Assembly: GCA_034638255.1 (NCBI GenBank)
Contig: JAWPGT010000003.1
Span: 1,467,318 to 1,531,317 of the forward strand
Source of the DNA: Coprinus comatus
Taxonomy: Eukaryota; Basidiomycota; Agaricomycetes; Agaricales; Agaricaceae
Reading direction: 5' to 3'
DNA: 64,000 nt
A program made the position numbers and the translations under genes. Below are positions 25,635-40,338 of the stretch, piece by piece. Each line of letters opens with the position of its first letter. Within the stretch, counting starts at the first letter, position 1. Under the pieces are notes generated by a model. The model was not told the origin of the DNA. It did no database searches and was given only the letters and a program-made list of their open reading frames with translations.

Positions 25635-28180
25635 ATGTCTACCAGCGGTCTCAAGGCCATTGCGCCTGTTCCCACTGCCAATGACTTTCTCGACATTGTT
25701 CTGTCCAAGACCCAGCGCAAGACGCCCACAGTTCGTCCTCAGTCCAACATGCAACGAAATGCTTAAAAAAACCTGATATCTGTGCCTAGGTCATTCACAA
25801 AAACTTCAAAATCAGCCGTATTCGCAACTTCTATATGCGCAAGGTCAAGTTTACGCAAGACACATTTGATGAAAAGCTGCTCGGTATCTTATCTGAATTC
25901 CCTATGCTTGATGTCGGTCTTTTTTTTTTTTAACAATTAAGTTAATGCTGATGTTGAGTTTTCTGGTAGGATCTCCATCCTTTCCTTTCCTCGTTAATGA
26001 ATGTACTATATGACAAGAACCATTACAAATTAGCACTTGGTCAACTACGGACTGCCCGTCATCTGATAGATCAAGTCGCAAAAGATTATGTTCGTCTTAT
26101 AAAATTCGGTGATAGTTTGTATCGCTGCAAGCAGCTTAAAAAAGCTGCACTTGGTCGGTGTGTTCTTTCAATATACATCATGGGAACCCCTCTCATAAAA
26201 TATGCAGCATGGCTACTGTCATGAGACGACAAAAGGACCCTTTGGCCTATCTCGAACAAGTCCGTCAACATATCTCTCGTCTCCCCGCTATCGACCCCAA
26301 CACTCGTACTCTCCTCGTTTGTGGTTACCCCAACGTAGGAAAATCATCTTTCATGAACAAAGTCACTCGTGCCGATGTCGATGTTCAACCCTACGCTTTC
26401 ACTACCAAATCTCTCTTCGTTGGTCATCTTGATTACAAATACCTACGATGGCAAGTAATTGATACCCCTGGTATCTTGGATCATCCTCTTGAGGAAATGA
26501 ACACTATTGAGATGCAGAGTATCACCGCGATGGCTCATCTCAAAGCCTGTATCCTATATTTCATGGATCTCAGTGAACAATGTGGTTACACTATCGAGGC
26601 CCAGGTAAATTTACATCTATTTTTCGCAAAAACCCATAGTGATTAATTTGTAACAGTGTAAACTCTTCCATTCCATCCAACCCCTCTTCAACGGCAAACC
26701 CGTCGTTCTCGTCATCAACAAAATCGATGTAACCCGCCTAGAAGACCTCACCCCCGAAAATCGTGCTCTCGTTGATGAAATTCTCAACAGCGAAGGCGTC
26801 CTTAACGTTCAAGTTTCATGTTATTCCGAAGAAGGTGTTATGGAGCTCAAAAACAAAGCTTGTGATGCTCTCCTCGCCCATCGTGTTGATAACAAACTCA
26901 AGGGTAGCAAAATTAATGCTATTGCCAATCGCATTCACGTTGCACAGCCTAAACCTCGTGATGAGGTTGCTAGGACGCCATTTATCCCCGAAAAAGTGAA
27001 AGAGAGGAAGAAGTTCGATAAGGAGGATCCTAATAGAGCTAGATTGTTGAAGGATGTTGAACTTGAAGAGGGTGGTGCTGGTGTTTTCAATATCAACATG
27101 AAAAGTACGTTTTTTTCTTGTCTTCACATTACAAGATGCTATCGGAAATATTCATTGATTGCTATGGCTTTTTTCTTTTCGTTTCGCTTTACAGAGGATT
27201 ACCTTCTTGCCAATCCTGAATGGAAGATGGATATTATGCCTGAAATCATGGAAGGCAAGAACGTTGCGGACTTTATCGATCCTGATATTGCAGAGAAACT
27301 TGAAGCTCTTGAAAGAGAAGAAGAACGTCTTCAAGCTGAAGGATTCTATGATTCCGATTCAGACTTCGTAAGTCCCTGTTCTTAAACTCATAACATATCC
27401 ATTTCGTCACTTAACTAATAACATACTACTATTTAGTTCGACTCTGACGATGAAAGAGAAGCCGCCGATCATAAAATTGCACTCAAACACAAAATAGAAG
27501 CACAATCCATCAAAAAATCCAAAAAGAATCAATCAAGACTTCCACGTACAGCAGGATTACGAACAATCACAGAACTTACAGATGAACTTACAAAAGCCGG
27601 TTTGGATCCTAGTAGAATTCAAGAACGTGCAGAGCGTCTTGCGAAATTACAATCTGTTCAAAGAAAAAGAAAACGTGAGGAAGATGATGAAATGGATGTT
27701 GATGGTGGTAGTGATGGAAATAGTGAGGATGATTGGGCAGATGAAATGGATGTTGATGGAGATGGTGGACAAAAACCTAGTGTTAAGAAAGCGAAGACTA
27801 ATAAGGGTATGGTGGTTAATAAACGTGTACCGAGGTCTTATCGTCAATTTGCTGGTATGCGTGATGAAGCTGTGCGTAACCCTCTCTGTTTTGCCTCTTT
27901 TTTTTTTTTTTTTTTTTGCTTTTGAATTCTTACTTTCGTTTTTGTGGGTATTATAGCAAGTATCAAAAGCGGAACAACTACGCAATCTTGGTCAACGTCC
28001 TCGAAACATGCTTGCAAAAGCTGGAGAATCCGATCGTGCTATCAAAGTCAAGATGGTTCGTCCTTTCTTTCTTTTTACCATATACTTCATGTTTCTAGTA
28101 CTTACGTTTTATTATTATCATTATAGCCAAAACATCTTTTCTCTGGAAAGAGAAAGGGAGGAAAGACAGACAGAAGATAA
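25635..28180 (+). CDS. NOG1: Nucleolar GTP-binding protein 1 (60S ribosome biogenesis), 9 exons
   Basis: Exons: 25635-25730, 25790-25912, 25970-26157, 26208-26604, 26657-27104, 27195-27367, 27437-27871, 27957-28055 and 28127-28180, giving 670 aa. NOG1 is an essential OBG/DRG-type GTPase that binds pre-60S particles in nucleolus and nucleoplasm and is released on export. The N-terminus carries the family signature ([38 protein letters not shown]). GTPase motifs: G1 GYPNVGKS at 175-182, G3 DTPG, G4 NKID. The C-terminus has the acidic and basic stretches of the family and ends [16 protein letters not shown], a conserved tail. Introns are 50-90 bp and phases all fit. Full length and apparently intact; it lies between the two GMC copies. 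Confidence 0.96.
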
Positions 28181-29379
28181 ACGTGTTAATAGTACTTTAC
28201 TTCGTACTCATTACTATTATGTGCGTACGTACAGCTTTTTTGTCTTACATTCTTGTACAAGCCTCTGTTTGTTTCCATCCGACCTACCTACTCACCTACC
28301 TACCGCGTTTGCTTATATTCGATATATACTTGTTGTCAATTACGTCAAGAATGTTGAAACAAATGTCGAATCTCTTTTCCGAAAAATTACATTGGTCCAG
28401 CTTGTACGTTTTGAATTTTTAAGTGAGTACTTAGTACTTCTGGGATCTGAGATAGGTTACACAGGAGAGTAAACCCGTGGTTGGGGCTCGGGAGTTTCTG
28501 TAAAAATATATATATAAGAATTCAAAAGCGAAGCTAAACTAGTAGGATAGGTATCTACTAGTGTAAGCATTGAGTAAAGGAGAAGTAGAAGCGGAGGTAC
28601 TAAGAGAGCAGGAAAGAATGGGGAATGGCATTGAAAGAGAAGGAAGACAGGAAGGATTCTATCACCACTAGACGAAAAGTTAAACCCCTAAATCAATGAG
28701 TTAAAGCACGTTTGTGGGAAAGCACCTCCTTGAAGAAGTTTTCAAATAATGTTATTTCTTCTCTTGCCTGAATCATGAAAAATACTTCAATCAGTACGGT
28801 TTTCCACCAAAAGTATTGAAATTGGGATAGTAAGTCAAACTTACTGTTCGTAAGGCACACACACATGTAACAAAAATTAGAAAGAAGAGTTTAAATATAG
28901 AGAGTACTCCTCTTTCGTCTTGGAATGTTACATCCTGCTCCATTCGCTACCCATGATCAAACATCTATATATACAGTATAGATCATACAAAATAACTCGT
29001 AAATGTTAAAATGTGGAAGACACACATTCTCAGATATTACGTACATAGTCTAAATTTCGAACTCTTATCAAATTCCCCGCTTTCTCCTCCACCTATGGTA
29101 TTATCACTCTCAGGCTTTCATCACGTATATCCGCTTCTTGTCAGATGATTCATCTTCAATGTTCGCATCCCTTTCTCTAACATCCATTTCAATATCACCA
29201 ACAGACCACAAACTTGACATACACTCTCACACAAACTATTCTAGTACTCTTTAACAAGATGGGACTGGATCACTGGTTGTAAATTATCATGAAAATCCAT
29301 AAGGCTCTCGTGAAGAATTGGATCTCACGACGCATACATAAACCCCTTGGCAAAATGTTAACGATATCTGCATTTACCC
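28181..29379. other. Intergenic stretch between NOG1 and the GMC pseudogene
   Basis: Bases 28181-29094 show no coding signal. From about 29095 the sequence is the inverted duplicate of the GMC promoter region at 24595-24990. Confidence 0.6.
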
Positions 29380-31070
<1,691 letters not shown>

Positions 31071-31591
31071 ACTGTCGCAGGGACCGCAGCAGTTCGATTG
31101 CTTAGGCTTGCTTGAGTCAAGCTTCGGCTCGCTCAGATTCTCAGTTGAGTTCACCCAAGCATCATTGGTGGCTTCAATGGCTTAATCCGCTTAATTGGCT
31201 CAATGATTTGTATGGTCAGTGTAAATATATATTTTGTACTACAGTTACTACACTGAAGTGCGCACACTTGTGATGTCGAAAAGAAATGTAGAATTATTTT
31301 GTCCAAATATGATACCAGTAATTTACAGCAAAATAATGTAATGGAATCTATAAAACGAATGAAACCAACAAATCCAATGAGTTCAAAAAGTCTAATAAAC
31401 AATAGAATCCTGAAGTCCAAAAAAACCAAAAAAACAAATAAAGCCAAAAGGTCGGATGAAGTTAGGAGAGCCAAATGGAATCAAATAAAATCTAATATAG
31501 TAAAGAAATCCAACGGAGTAAAAAAAAACCCAAGGAACGAAACAATTGGTTTCCTGATATACATTAGTAAAGATAACAATGGCCACTGGCA
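31071..31591. other. Intergenic stretch after the GMC pseudogene
   Basis: Lys/Asn-rich open frames on both strands (31299-31658 and its complement) reflect AT-rich direct repeats of the type CCAAA/CAAAT; I do not support a gene here. Confidence 0.5.
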
Positions 31592-34500
31592 TTACAACTC
31601 ACATTGTTCAGCTTGTAATGGACCAAAGCTTGTAGCATTATCTACAAGCCTGGAATAAACTTTTGCTTGTTTGTAGGCATAACATTGCAATGCAAGACAT
31701 AAATCATTTGATGTATCTACACGACATAAAACAGAGTCATCACCCATTTTTTTCCAAATCTTTTGCCAATTCAAAAAAGAACATTTGGTACGTCTGAGTT
31801 CTTCTTCAAGAATTTCAACTTCTTCCTGTAGACGTTGTACACTGGCACGGGTACGGAACCACCTAACACGATCAACTAATTTATAAATATATCAAATTGC
31901 ATATCTCAGTAAAATAAAATAAAAAAACTTACGTTCATGATGCCATTTCTCCTCCGAAGTACCTTCTGGTTTACCAACAACCCAGAACCATGGTTCCTTT
32001 TTACTTGAATCTCCTAACCCACTCAGTCCATACATATTTTTCCCCCATAGATCCGATGTATGGAGTGGTTTAAGTTCTGATGTCTCTGAGAGGCCCAAAG
32101 TCAGAAGAGCATCATATGCCAAGCGATATCGTTGAGCACAGAAGGCCTTTTCTTTTTCGATAGACTGTAAGATGGTCATAGCACGTGTATTACAGTGATT
32201 CCCAAAAACCTGTTGTCTCTTTTCAACTCGATACATGTTGAGTAGGTGTATGTTTGTTCGTAAGTCATCGATGGCGTCATATGCTTGGCCCATTCTGATT
32301 TCGAACTCGATCTTGGCAAATGTATCACCAAGTGGAAGTAGTCCTGCGAGTTCCTTGCGTGTAAATTTGTATTTGCAGATCAGATTTGAAGGAATTTCAA
32401 TAGAGTGAAGCTCGGGTGACGTGGTTGTGTTGGAATGGGATATTTCGAGTATGGGAAACGTGGCCTTCAATTCATTTGTCCACTGGATGATCTGAGAACA
32501 TAACTCAGACCTTTTAAAGTCAATATTCACAGGTTCTAGAGTTCCTTCTTTAAGTTCGTTCTCTAGCTGGCATCTGAACGACGTTAGAGAAATTTTTCAA
32601 AAATATATGAAATTAAGAAATCAGGATAACTCACTGGTCTAATTCAATCTTGAGTGCTGTTTCTATCAAATGCACATAGGCTGGACTTGACTCTTGATAA
32701 GTCCCCTGTGCAAGTGTTTCAAGTAACCGAGTAGACTGTTGTGGTTGGGAAGGAACTTTGATGTGAAAGATCAACATGACATCATATTACGATAACCATG
32801 GAATTTTGTCTTACCTTCAACAAGGAATACTTCATATAAGCATTGAGGTTTACCTTGTTCATCCATTGGTGGGTCCAACTCCATTGCCTTCCAAGAATCC
32901 AAAAGGCTAGTAGGTAGGCGCTTCTCTAGAGTAGTGAGAAGTTCATTTACTTCCGATAGTAGTTTTGTGTTTTTTGCATGTTGCTTTATTAACATGGCAA
33001 CTGTAAACATTGGCATTAGCGGTGGCCGAAATATATGGATAAAATCAAAAAAGAATACGTACTCAGACGAATAAACTTCCACCAGTTCCACCGGCCATTA
33101 AAATCATCCAATGACTCATGTCGATGACCGTGGTTCTGCTCTTTTGTGCTCCCTGCGGCATGATTCTGTTCTGCCCATGAACTCTCGATTCCTTCCCCAT
33201 AAGTCATGCCTGAAAATGGTTTATATAAAAAGGAATGGGAGAGTTGACATTTCTTCCCATGTCCATGTATATGCATTTTCGGAATTGCCCCATCGACACG
33301 TTCGAAGATTGGATCCATTTCTGGGAAGGAAAGATGCATACGCTTCCTTAAATTTATACTATACTGACACCATATATCATAGCTAAGCATAATATGTCGT
33401 TGTTTCAAAGCCTCCAGCCCTAGTGCATTTGCTAATGCATAATCTGTCCTAGCATAACTTGAGGAATTAGATGTAATCTTAAGTATATTTGTGACTATGA
33501 ATATGGCAATTATTGCTTACCTCTCTCCTTTTTCCAAATCAACCATTCCCTGCGGCATATAAAATCCATGCCTTGCACATTGTACTGCAACTACGCCACT
33601 CACGCTTGTGTTCTTAAACTTGATCATTTGCTGTTGTCGAACAGCTTTCAACTTCGAGCATGTAGACTGCTAAATACACAGTGAGGATTTTTGTGATTAT
33701 TGGAGAACATAACAATCACCTACCTCAGCTGCTTTCTCACCCCTGTTAGCCAAGTATGTACGAAATTCATGATCCCGAACAAAATACGCATTCCCATCAT
33801 TTAAAGCCACATCATCAGGATCTCCAAGTTTATTTTTCTGTTGTAGTCGAAAATTTCCATCCACAGACAGAAATAATGTATATCGGTGTCTGATAATAAA
33901 TGTATTAAGTTAGTAAAGATCTTTTTAAACAGTTAGAAACTGTAACTCACGTGTCTGACACTGGTGCATTCCAGATTATCTCCTTATCAACATTGAAACC
34001 AACTTCAGGACAAGCAGGACATCGGATAGCCAATGATCCAGGCCTTCGGAATGGTAGGTATTTGTCAATGTGATGTAATTGACCGGATCGTCTCATTAGA
34101 GTCAGGGACCTCCAAACTCGCATAACAAGCAAAAGCTCAGAATAACGGTCCTAGATAAATAAGTCAGTATCACTGTTTGACCAAACATTAAAACAGATAG
34201 AAAACTCACCTTGACTAAATGAGGTAGTACCGCATCAGTTAGTTCTTGTAATCCACGGAAATAGTCATAACCAGATATTTTTGAGCATCTTGAATAGACG
34301 TGGAACTGCTTGAGAAGTTGGAATGTGAAGATGGTGGATGGATCCTTGAGAGACCCAGGAAACCACTGCTCCGCCATCAGATATTTAATGGGGTCTCTTC
34401 CAGGACACCCACAGAATATAACTGGAAGTTGGTGTATACCATTTGTATGCACAAACGTCATCTCCTTTTTTTTTGCAGTATTCGAGAAGGGACAAGAAGC

Positions 34501-35227
34501 TCCACCATGACCAAGATATAACACAAGACCAAGTTCTTGTAACGAGACTCGCTTAAAATGTGTACCATCCCAGTGCTGAATATGATGAAGGGGTTGGAGT
34601 GAATGATTGGCAATGATACAATCCTTGCATATGCAATGGCCTGTAACTCGGCATTCCATACAACGGTATATGCTTGGTTTATTGTCTGAATGACACTGTG
34701 TACAAACCGACTTTTGAACGTCTCGGCAGTATTCTGATTGTAAGATATACTGTTGTAAATCATCCATCCGGTCAAGAAATTGCTGCAAACGTGCAGATAC
34801 ACCCTATACATAAAATGAGTTTCATATAAAAAATTGTATTAAAAAGCTATACCTGATATCGAGTCTTAGCTGACGTATTTGCCTCTATAGGAAGCTCAGT
34901 AGACCAAGGAGAATCTTGAGTGGAGATATGTGATGGTGCTTGTGAACCATCCTTCAGTGGTCGTGGAGCTGGGATGCTGGTAGTATGGTAAACAGTCATG
35001 CTACCCTTGCGTTTCTTTTTTGAATGGACACATAACAGCCTAACCTCTTCAACTTCAATCTCTTTTTCATCCTCAGAGTCATCAAAGCTACAACCTGGAA
35101 ATGATCAATGTGGGGTTGAGGACTGGGCAGATGGGTGGGGTGTTGTGGTTTGTACACCAATCTCTTCTTCATCCTCGGAGCTGTCAAAGCTACGACTTTG
35201 GAACCATCGATGTTGACGTTTGGACAT
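31592..35227 (-). CDS. KDZ-superfamily transposase with CxC2-type cysteine cluster (KDZ-1)
   Basis: A multi-exon minus-strand gene. The N-terminus is acidic with two copies of a SFD(D/S)SEDE motif, the second joined by a probable intron at about 35103-35158. A cysteine cluster follows (CTQCHSDNKPSIYRCMEC, then CKDC and HHIQHWDG), matching CxC2 modules of KDZ transposases. The catalytic residues appear in order: D in LFLSVDGNFRLQ (33850), D in LSYDIWCQYS (33380) and E in YGEGIESSWAEQ (33170). The C-terminus ends with a coiled-coil-like helix and QCYAYKQAKVYSRL. KDZ elements are DNA transposons abundant in basidiomycetes. Exon frames connect well (for example HLVK at 34210 to DRYSELLL at 34150), so the gene may be intact; exact exon limits were not all resolved, and TIRs were not found. 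Confidence 0.85.
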
Positions 35228-36039
35228 TGAGGATTAGTTGGGAGGAAACAGAGTTTTCGTATAGTTAAGTAGTCAAGAGTCTGTCGTCACATAGTAGAGC
35301 TCGAACCCCTCAACTCTTCGGAACTTGGGAAATTGCTCCCTGAATCTTCTAACGTTAATAACGTGATTGCTAGAAAGTTCATAAGGGGCATTCTTGCATA
35401 CCGCTCTACTATTACATATTCTGCAGGGTGTATTGCAATCGGATCAATGGGAAAAAAAAATCAAATTATCAAATATCTACCAGTACAAGCCACGCAATAG
35501 TAAAGAACACCAGATTTCTGGGGTAGATGTCAATATAAGGTATTAGCAATGACCAACTTTTAGTAACAAGGATCATACCTGAGATACTCTAAGTCCAGAG
35601 AATGCCATCCTAATCATCATATGCCTGGTTATGGAACGATATGCCTGGTAGTGGAACGATCAACAGAAAATTGTACTTGAGATACCTTGAGAATACAGTA
35701 ACATACTTTGAGAATACCATAAGTCCAGAGAATACCATCATAATCATTAGATGTCCAGTAGTAGAACGATCTGTGTGGTAGTGGAACTGTAAGTGGCTCA
35801 AATTAATTAAGTTTATAAAAATAAAATAAAATAATAACACCATCTACATTATGAGAACTACAATAATAGAGAATGTGCTGTTATTAGTGTGAGAGAGAAA
35901 GAGAGAGAGCGAGGGAAAGGACAAGTGAAAGGCTTACAATTGTGTGAGCTTCGAAGCCAGACAATGGCTCTACCATAAATGGGATGAGGAAGAGAGAATG
36001 AGAAACAGAGCTAGAGTGAGCGGGATACACCACACACAC

Positions 36040-36077
<38 letters not shown>

Positions 36078-36500
36078 TGAGGACTGAGAGAGTGAACGTG
36101 AATGTGAATGTGAACGTACATTTTTCATGCTTGAATTTAAGCCTGGATGGCTTTAATATAAATAGGACAAGGAAGAAAGTGTGAGTGAGTGTGAGTGAGT
36201 AAGTGAGTGAGTGAGAGAGCAAGCCAGAGAGTGAGGCAAAGAGCAAGAGAGAGAGAGAGAGAGAGCGAGCAAGAGAGCAAGAGAGAGTGAGAGAGAGCAA
36301 GCCAGAGAGCAAGTAAGATTGACGACACCACCAACGTGGGTATTGGGTGAAGAGGATCCGGTATTGGGATGGGAAAGATATGTTGAGTGAGTGTACTACA
36401 CCCTGTTAGGCAACGAGGAAGCAGCTTACCCTTGGAAGACATAATGGGATTGAGTTCACTGCAAGTTTTGGCAGTTAAGAGTAAAGGATCGACAAGTTGA
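35228..36500. repeat. GA-rich simple-sequence region upstream of KDZ-1
   Basis: Bases 35590-35790 contain a direct repeat of about 60 bp (AAGTCCAGAGAAT...CC and TAGTGGAACGATC motifs). Bases 35883-36310 are degenerate GA/GAGT repeats, including a (GA)n tract near 36041-36071. Leucine/serine-only frames on the minus strand are products of these repeats. The remaining sequence to 36500 shows no gene. Confidence 0.7.
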
Positions 36501-37130
36501 TGACATGACGGGATCTGTCAAGTATCCAAGATTTCACCCTTCCTAAGGTGGTCATGAAAAGTGTGTGGAGCAGGAGTTCGACACGTATCAGTAATGTGCT
36601 GGTATGTGTCAAATATCTTACCACTTAGCCTCCATGGTAACAAAACCAATACTGCAGCTTTCAAAGAAGTTAGAAAGCTGGCATTGAATGTTGGACATTG
36701 AAACATTGATGCGTTGAAAGTTGAAATGTTGACACATGGTTTACGCGTTGCGACGCGTGTGTGACTTGTCATATCATGTGACCGAAATGGTACATTCAAT
36801 GGTAAGTTCAAACTTTGAGTACACGCGTTCAACAGTCGTCGTCGTCGTCATCGTCATCTATCTTATCCTTTCGAGTTTCTAAGAAAACATCGTTCTCTGA
36901 TACCTGTGAGTCTTTCCCTCCATCTTAATATTATTGTCTTGCTCCTCACCAAGCCAACTCTATAGCATGCATGACATGTAGGACCCAACTTCGTGGTCGG
37001 TGTAAATCACACACCTGCACCCAATCTATTCTCAAGTTCTACCAACCCGAGTTCGCTCTCTTGCTCGTTCTCTCTAGCTCTTGCTCACTCGTTCTCATTC
37101 TCACATACTCGTTCTCATTCTCACATACTC

Positions 37131-37312
37131 TTTCGCTCTCGTTCTCGCTCTCGTTCTCGCTCTCGTTCTCGCTCTCGTTCTCGCTCTCGTTCTCGCTCTC
37201 GTTCTCGCTCTCGTTCTCGCTCTCGTTCTCGCTCTCGTTCTCGCTCTCGTTCTCGCTCTCGTTCTCGCTCTCGTTCTCGCTCTCGTTCTCGCTCTCGTTC
37301 TCGCTCTCGCTC
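37131..37312 (+). repeat. 12-bp microsatellite (CTCGCTCTCGTT)n
   Basis: About 15 nearly perfect copies. Because 12 is a multiple of three, every frame stays open (Arg-Ser, Leu-Val-Ala-Leu or Ser-Phe-Ser-Leu runs), so these frames are not evidence of genes. Confidence 0.95.
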
Positions 37313-39079
37313 CCTCACTCATTCTCTCTCGCTCTCGTTCTCTCTCACTCTATTCTATGTAAGTAAATATTTACTACACATTATTTGAGCCTAACCAACC
37401 CAAGGCCCTATAGGTACTCATATGTCATCGTCTTCTAGTCACTACCAGCATATTCTACTTTTCGTGCTGTGCTTATCTGCCACCCCCCCTTTGAAGACCT
37501 CAACATGTATGTACGCTCATCTATTCATAATGCCACATCACTGACTAGAACTTGAGAATCAATTACAGGCACATAACTTGATTACCATAGTCTTCACTCT
37601 TCACAGTGCATATCACTTGTTTGACCGTGCGCTCCTCAGTTTCGGTATTTTTGGGTGTAGTAATAGTGGTAGTAGTTGAATATATCTTTTTTATTTCGGA
37701 ACTGCTATGAGTCGGGTCCAATTATTCTGCATTCTATTACTATAACTTAATGCATAACTTGCTTACACCCCTTATGGCCCTTATATTGACTTAGGTACTT
37801 AGACGGTCAGACCCTTACCTACTTAAAAGTCACTTATTGACTTGGAAACTTAAGATACTTAGGTCAATTGCATCACTCAACTCACTTATTGATTGGAGAA
37901 CGAAGTCGACACCTTCATTCAGAATAAAATTAGGATTGAAAATCCTGAAGACGATATGAGATACTTCAATATTCTACTCAGCATGATCGACATTTTTGCC
38001 AAAAATTATCGTGACAATCAACTTGCAACGGAGAATCCACTATTACCAAATTGACCATCATCTCAATCACCACCTGGAGTGCTACAACAGATCACATTAC
38101 CCATGCCTGATGACCTCGATAATGGTATCGAGAACTAACCAAAGTATATGAATCAAGGCAAATCAACAACACACCACACTGTGATGGCACGAAGAACCTG
38201 CCAAACCAACCTCAGAGTCGGCTTAAGCCACCATGGATATCAATAGTCACAACAACCAACCCCGAGAAGGAAGAAACCACCTAGCAGATCAAATTAGTAA
38301 CAATATATTATTTTGTGAAGACTGTGTACTCAGTCTGAAGCAGGGGTGTGTAATGGACACATCACCACCCTTGACAATCTTATCAACTTGATTTGGTGTA
38401 GACGAACATTTTGGACTATATAGTTCATATTTACCTAACAATTTGTCTTTCATTTTATATTTTCCTACCTCGAATCAAGAGTCTCGAATCAAGAGTCTGG
38501 ATTCTGTGCTTGGCATGGGACTAAACTGAGTATGGTATTTTTAAAATAGAGGATTAATCTACAGTACATAATCAGCATATACGAATATTGTGAACATTAA
38601 TAAAGATGATCTCACTCAAACTCAGTAGTAGAACGAGAGTGAGGGAAACCTTACATGGGGTGTACTGTCACCTGTGTAAACTATATAAACATTTCTACCT
38701 ACAAAGAAAAGTCTGAGGCGCATACATCACTCTTTGTAAAATTATAAGTGAGGAAGATATGAAATCGAGTGTGATATCAGGCAAGGATGCGAAGAAACAG
38801 GTCCAGTCACAAAGAACAAGAGAGTCCGAATCACACCACCAAGAGTCCATGTCCGAATTTGGACCTTCATGATGCATTTGCCATATCAATATTTTGCTCA
38901 TACATTCTCACTCGTAATCAAAATCTCAATACTAAGAGCCTCTATTGAGATTGATTAACCCGATCTTTCAAGTAGCCATACTGTTCCTTTTGTTTTGTAA
39001 TTGTAGTAGTAACGGGTGATAGTATGATTATCATACATCCTCACACGTAGCGGATTAACCAAAAGCGGTTACAAATGGA
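37313..39079. other. Non-coding stretch with possible decayed retroelement remnant
   Basis: An open stretch of about 50 codons at 37892-38053 (reading IQNKIRIENPEDDMRYFNIL) looks protein-like and is followed by stops in all frames, as expected for a remnant. A segment starting TAATGGACACATC near 38350 could be LTR-derived. Neither could be assigned. The direct repeat CCACTAGTTGTAATTTTTGGG occurs twice at about 39082-39124. Confidence 0.35.
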
Positions 39080-39152
39080 TACCACTAGTTGTAATTTTTG
39101 GGTACCACTAGTTGTAATTTTTGGGTACAGTGGGCTGTATCCAGCTATATTG

Positions 39153-40230
39153 TAAAATTCTACTACTCTCACTATAAGATTGAAGAATTCTACTACACAT
39201 GCTATACTATAGTAAAATTCTACTACTTGCACTATGTTGTAGTAGGATTCTACTACTCTCACTATAGGATTGAAGAATTCTACTACTCTTACTATACTGT
39301 TGTAGAATTCTACTACTCACACTATAGGATTGAAGAATTCTACAACTGTCACTATACTGTAGTAGAATTCTACTACCCACACTATACTGTAGTAGAATTC
39401 TACTACCCATACTATACTGTAGTAGAATCCTACTACTCACACACTATACTGTAGTAGAATTCTACTACTCACACTATACTGTAGTAGAATCCTACTACTC
39501 ACTATAGGATTGAAGAATTCTACAACTCTCACTATACTGTAGTAGAATTCTACTACCCACACTATACTGTAGTAGAATCCTACTACTCACACTATAGGAT
39601 TGAAGAATTCTACTACCCATACTATACTGTAGTAGAATTCTACTACTCACACTATAGGATTGAAGAATTCTACAACTGTCACTATACTGTAGTAGAATTC
39701 TACTACCCACACTATACTGTTGTAGAATTCTACTACTCACACTATACTGTAGTAGAATCCTACTACTCACTATAGGATTGAAGAATTCTACAACTCTCAC
39801 TATACTGTAGTAGAATTCTACTACCCACACTATACTGTAGTAGAATCCTACTACTCACACTATAGGATTGAAGAATCCTACTACTCACACTATAGGATTG
39901 AAGAATTCTACTACTCTTACTATACTGTTGTAGAATTCTACTACTCACACTATAGGATTGAAGAATTCTACAACTGTCACTATACTGTAGTAGAATTCTA
40001 CTACCCACACTATACTGTAGTAGAATTCTACTACCCACACTATACTGTAGTAGAATTCTACTACCCACACTATACTGTAGTAGAATTCTACTACCCACAC
40101 TATACTGTAGTAGAATCCTACTACTCGCACTGTACTATAGTAGAATCCTACTACTCGCACTGTACTGTAGTAGAATTCTACTACACCCACCGTACTATAG
40201 TAGACTTGTACAACTCGTACTATACTGTAG
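39153..40230. repeat. 30-bp minisatellite of palindromic units, about 37 copies
   Basis: Each unit is close to 30 bp and centres on the palindrome GTAGTAGAATTCTACTAC, separated by 10-12 bp containing CACTATACT or CACTATAGG. Two unit classes alternate: one with TACTGTAGTAG before GAATTC and one with TAGGATTGAAG. A 120-bp block of four units recurs (39250-39370 and about 39895-40015), as does a four-unit block with a 28-bp member, showing amplification of groups of units. Open frames on both strands result from the unit length being divisible by three. It ends about 110 bp from the stop of the KDZ-2 gene. Confidence 0.95.
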
Positions 40231-40338
40231 TAGGATTTGTAGTATTGTAAAAGGTCATATCCCAGTATAGTAGAATTCTATATCTTATACAATATCTATG
40301 AATATACCAAACTTGTTTTAGATACTACAATATGTATA

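Noticed and set aside
31299..31658. Lys/Asn-rich 119-aa frame
   Set aside because: AT-rich repeat composition; the opposite strand is equally open and the end overlaps the KDZ-1 C-terminus.
35884..36442. Leucine/serine-rich membrane-like proteins on the minus strand
   Set aside because: Derived from GA/GAGT simple repeats.
36993..37388. Long open frames encoding Arg-Ser, Leu-Val-Ala-Leu or Ser-Phe-Ser-Leu runs on both strands
   Set aside because: They are translations of a 12-bp microsatellite, whose length keeps all frames open; no start context or domain.
39041..40190. Repeat proteins (SSRILLQYS / VVEFYYS) on both strands
   Set aside because: Products of the 30-bp minisatellite; unit length is divisible by three and the frames mirror each other on the two strands.
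39153..40230. CRISPR-like array of palindromic repeats with spacers
   Set aside because: Spacers are 10-12 bp, near-identical and in a eukaryotic genome; units belong to two repeating classes, so this is a minisatellite.
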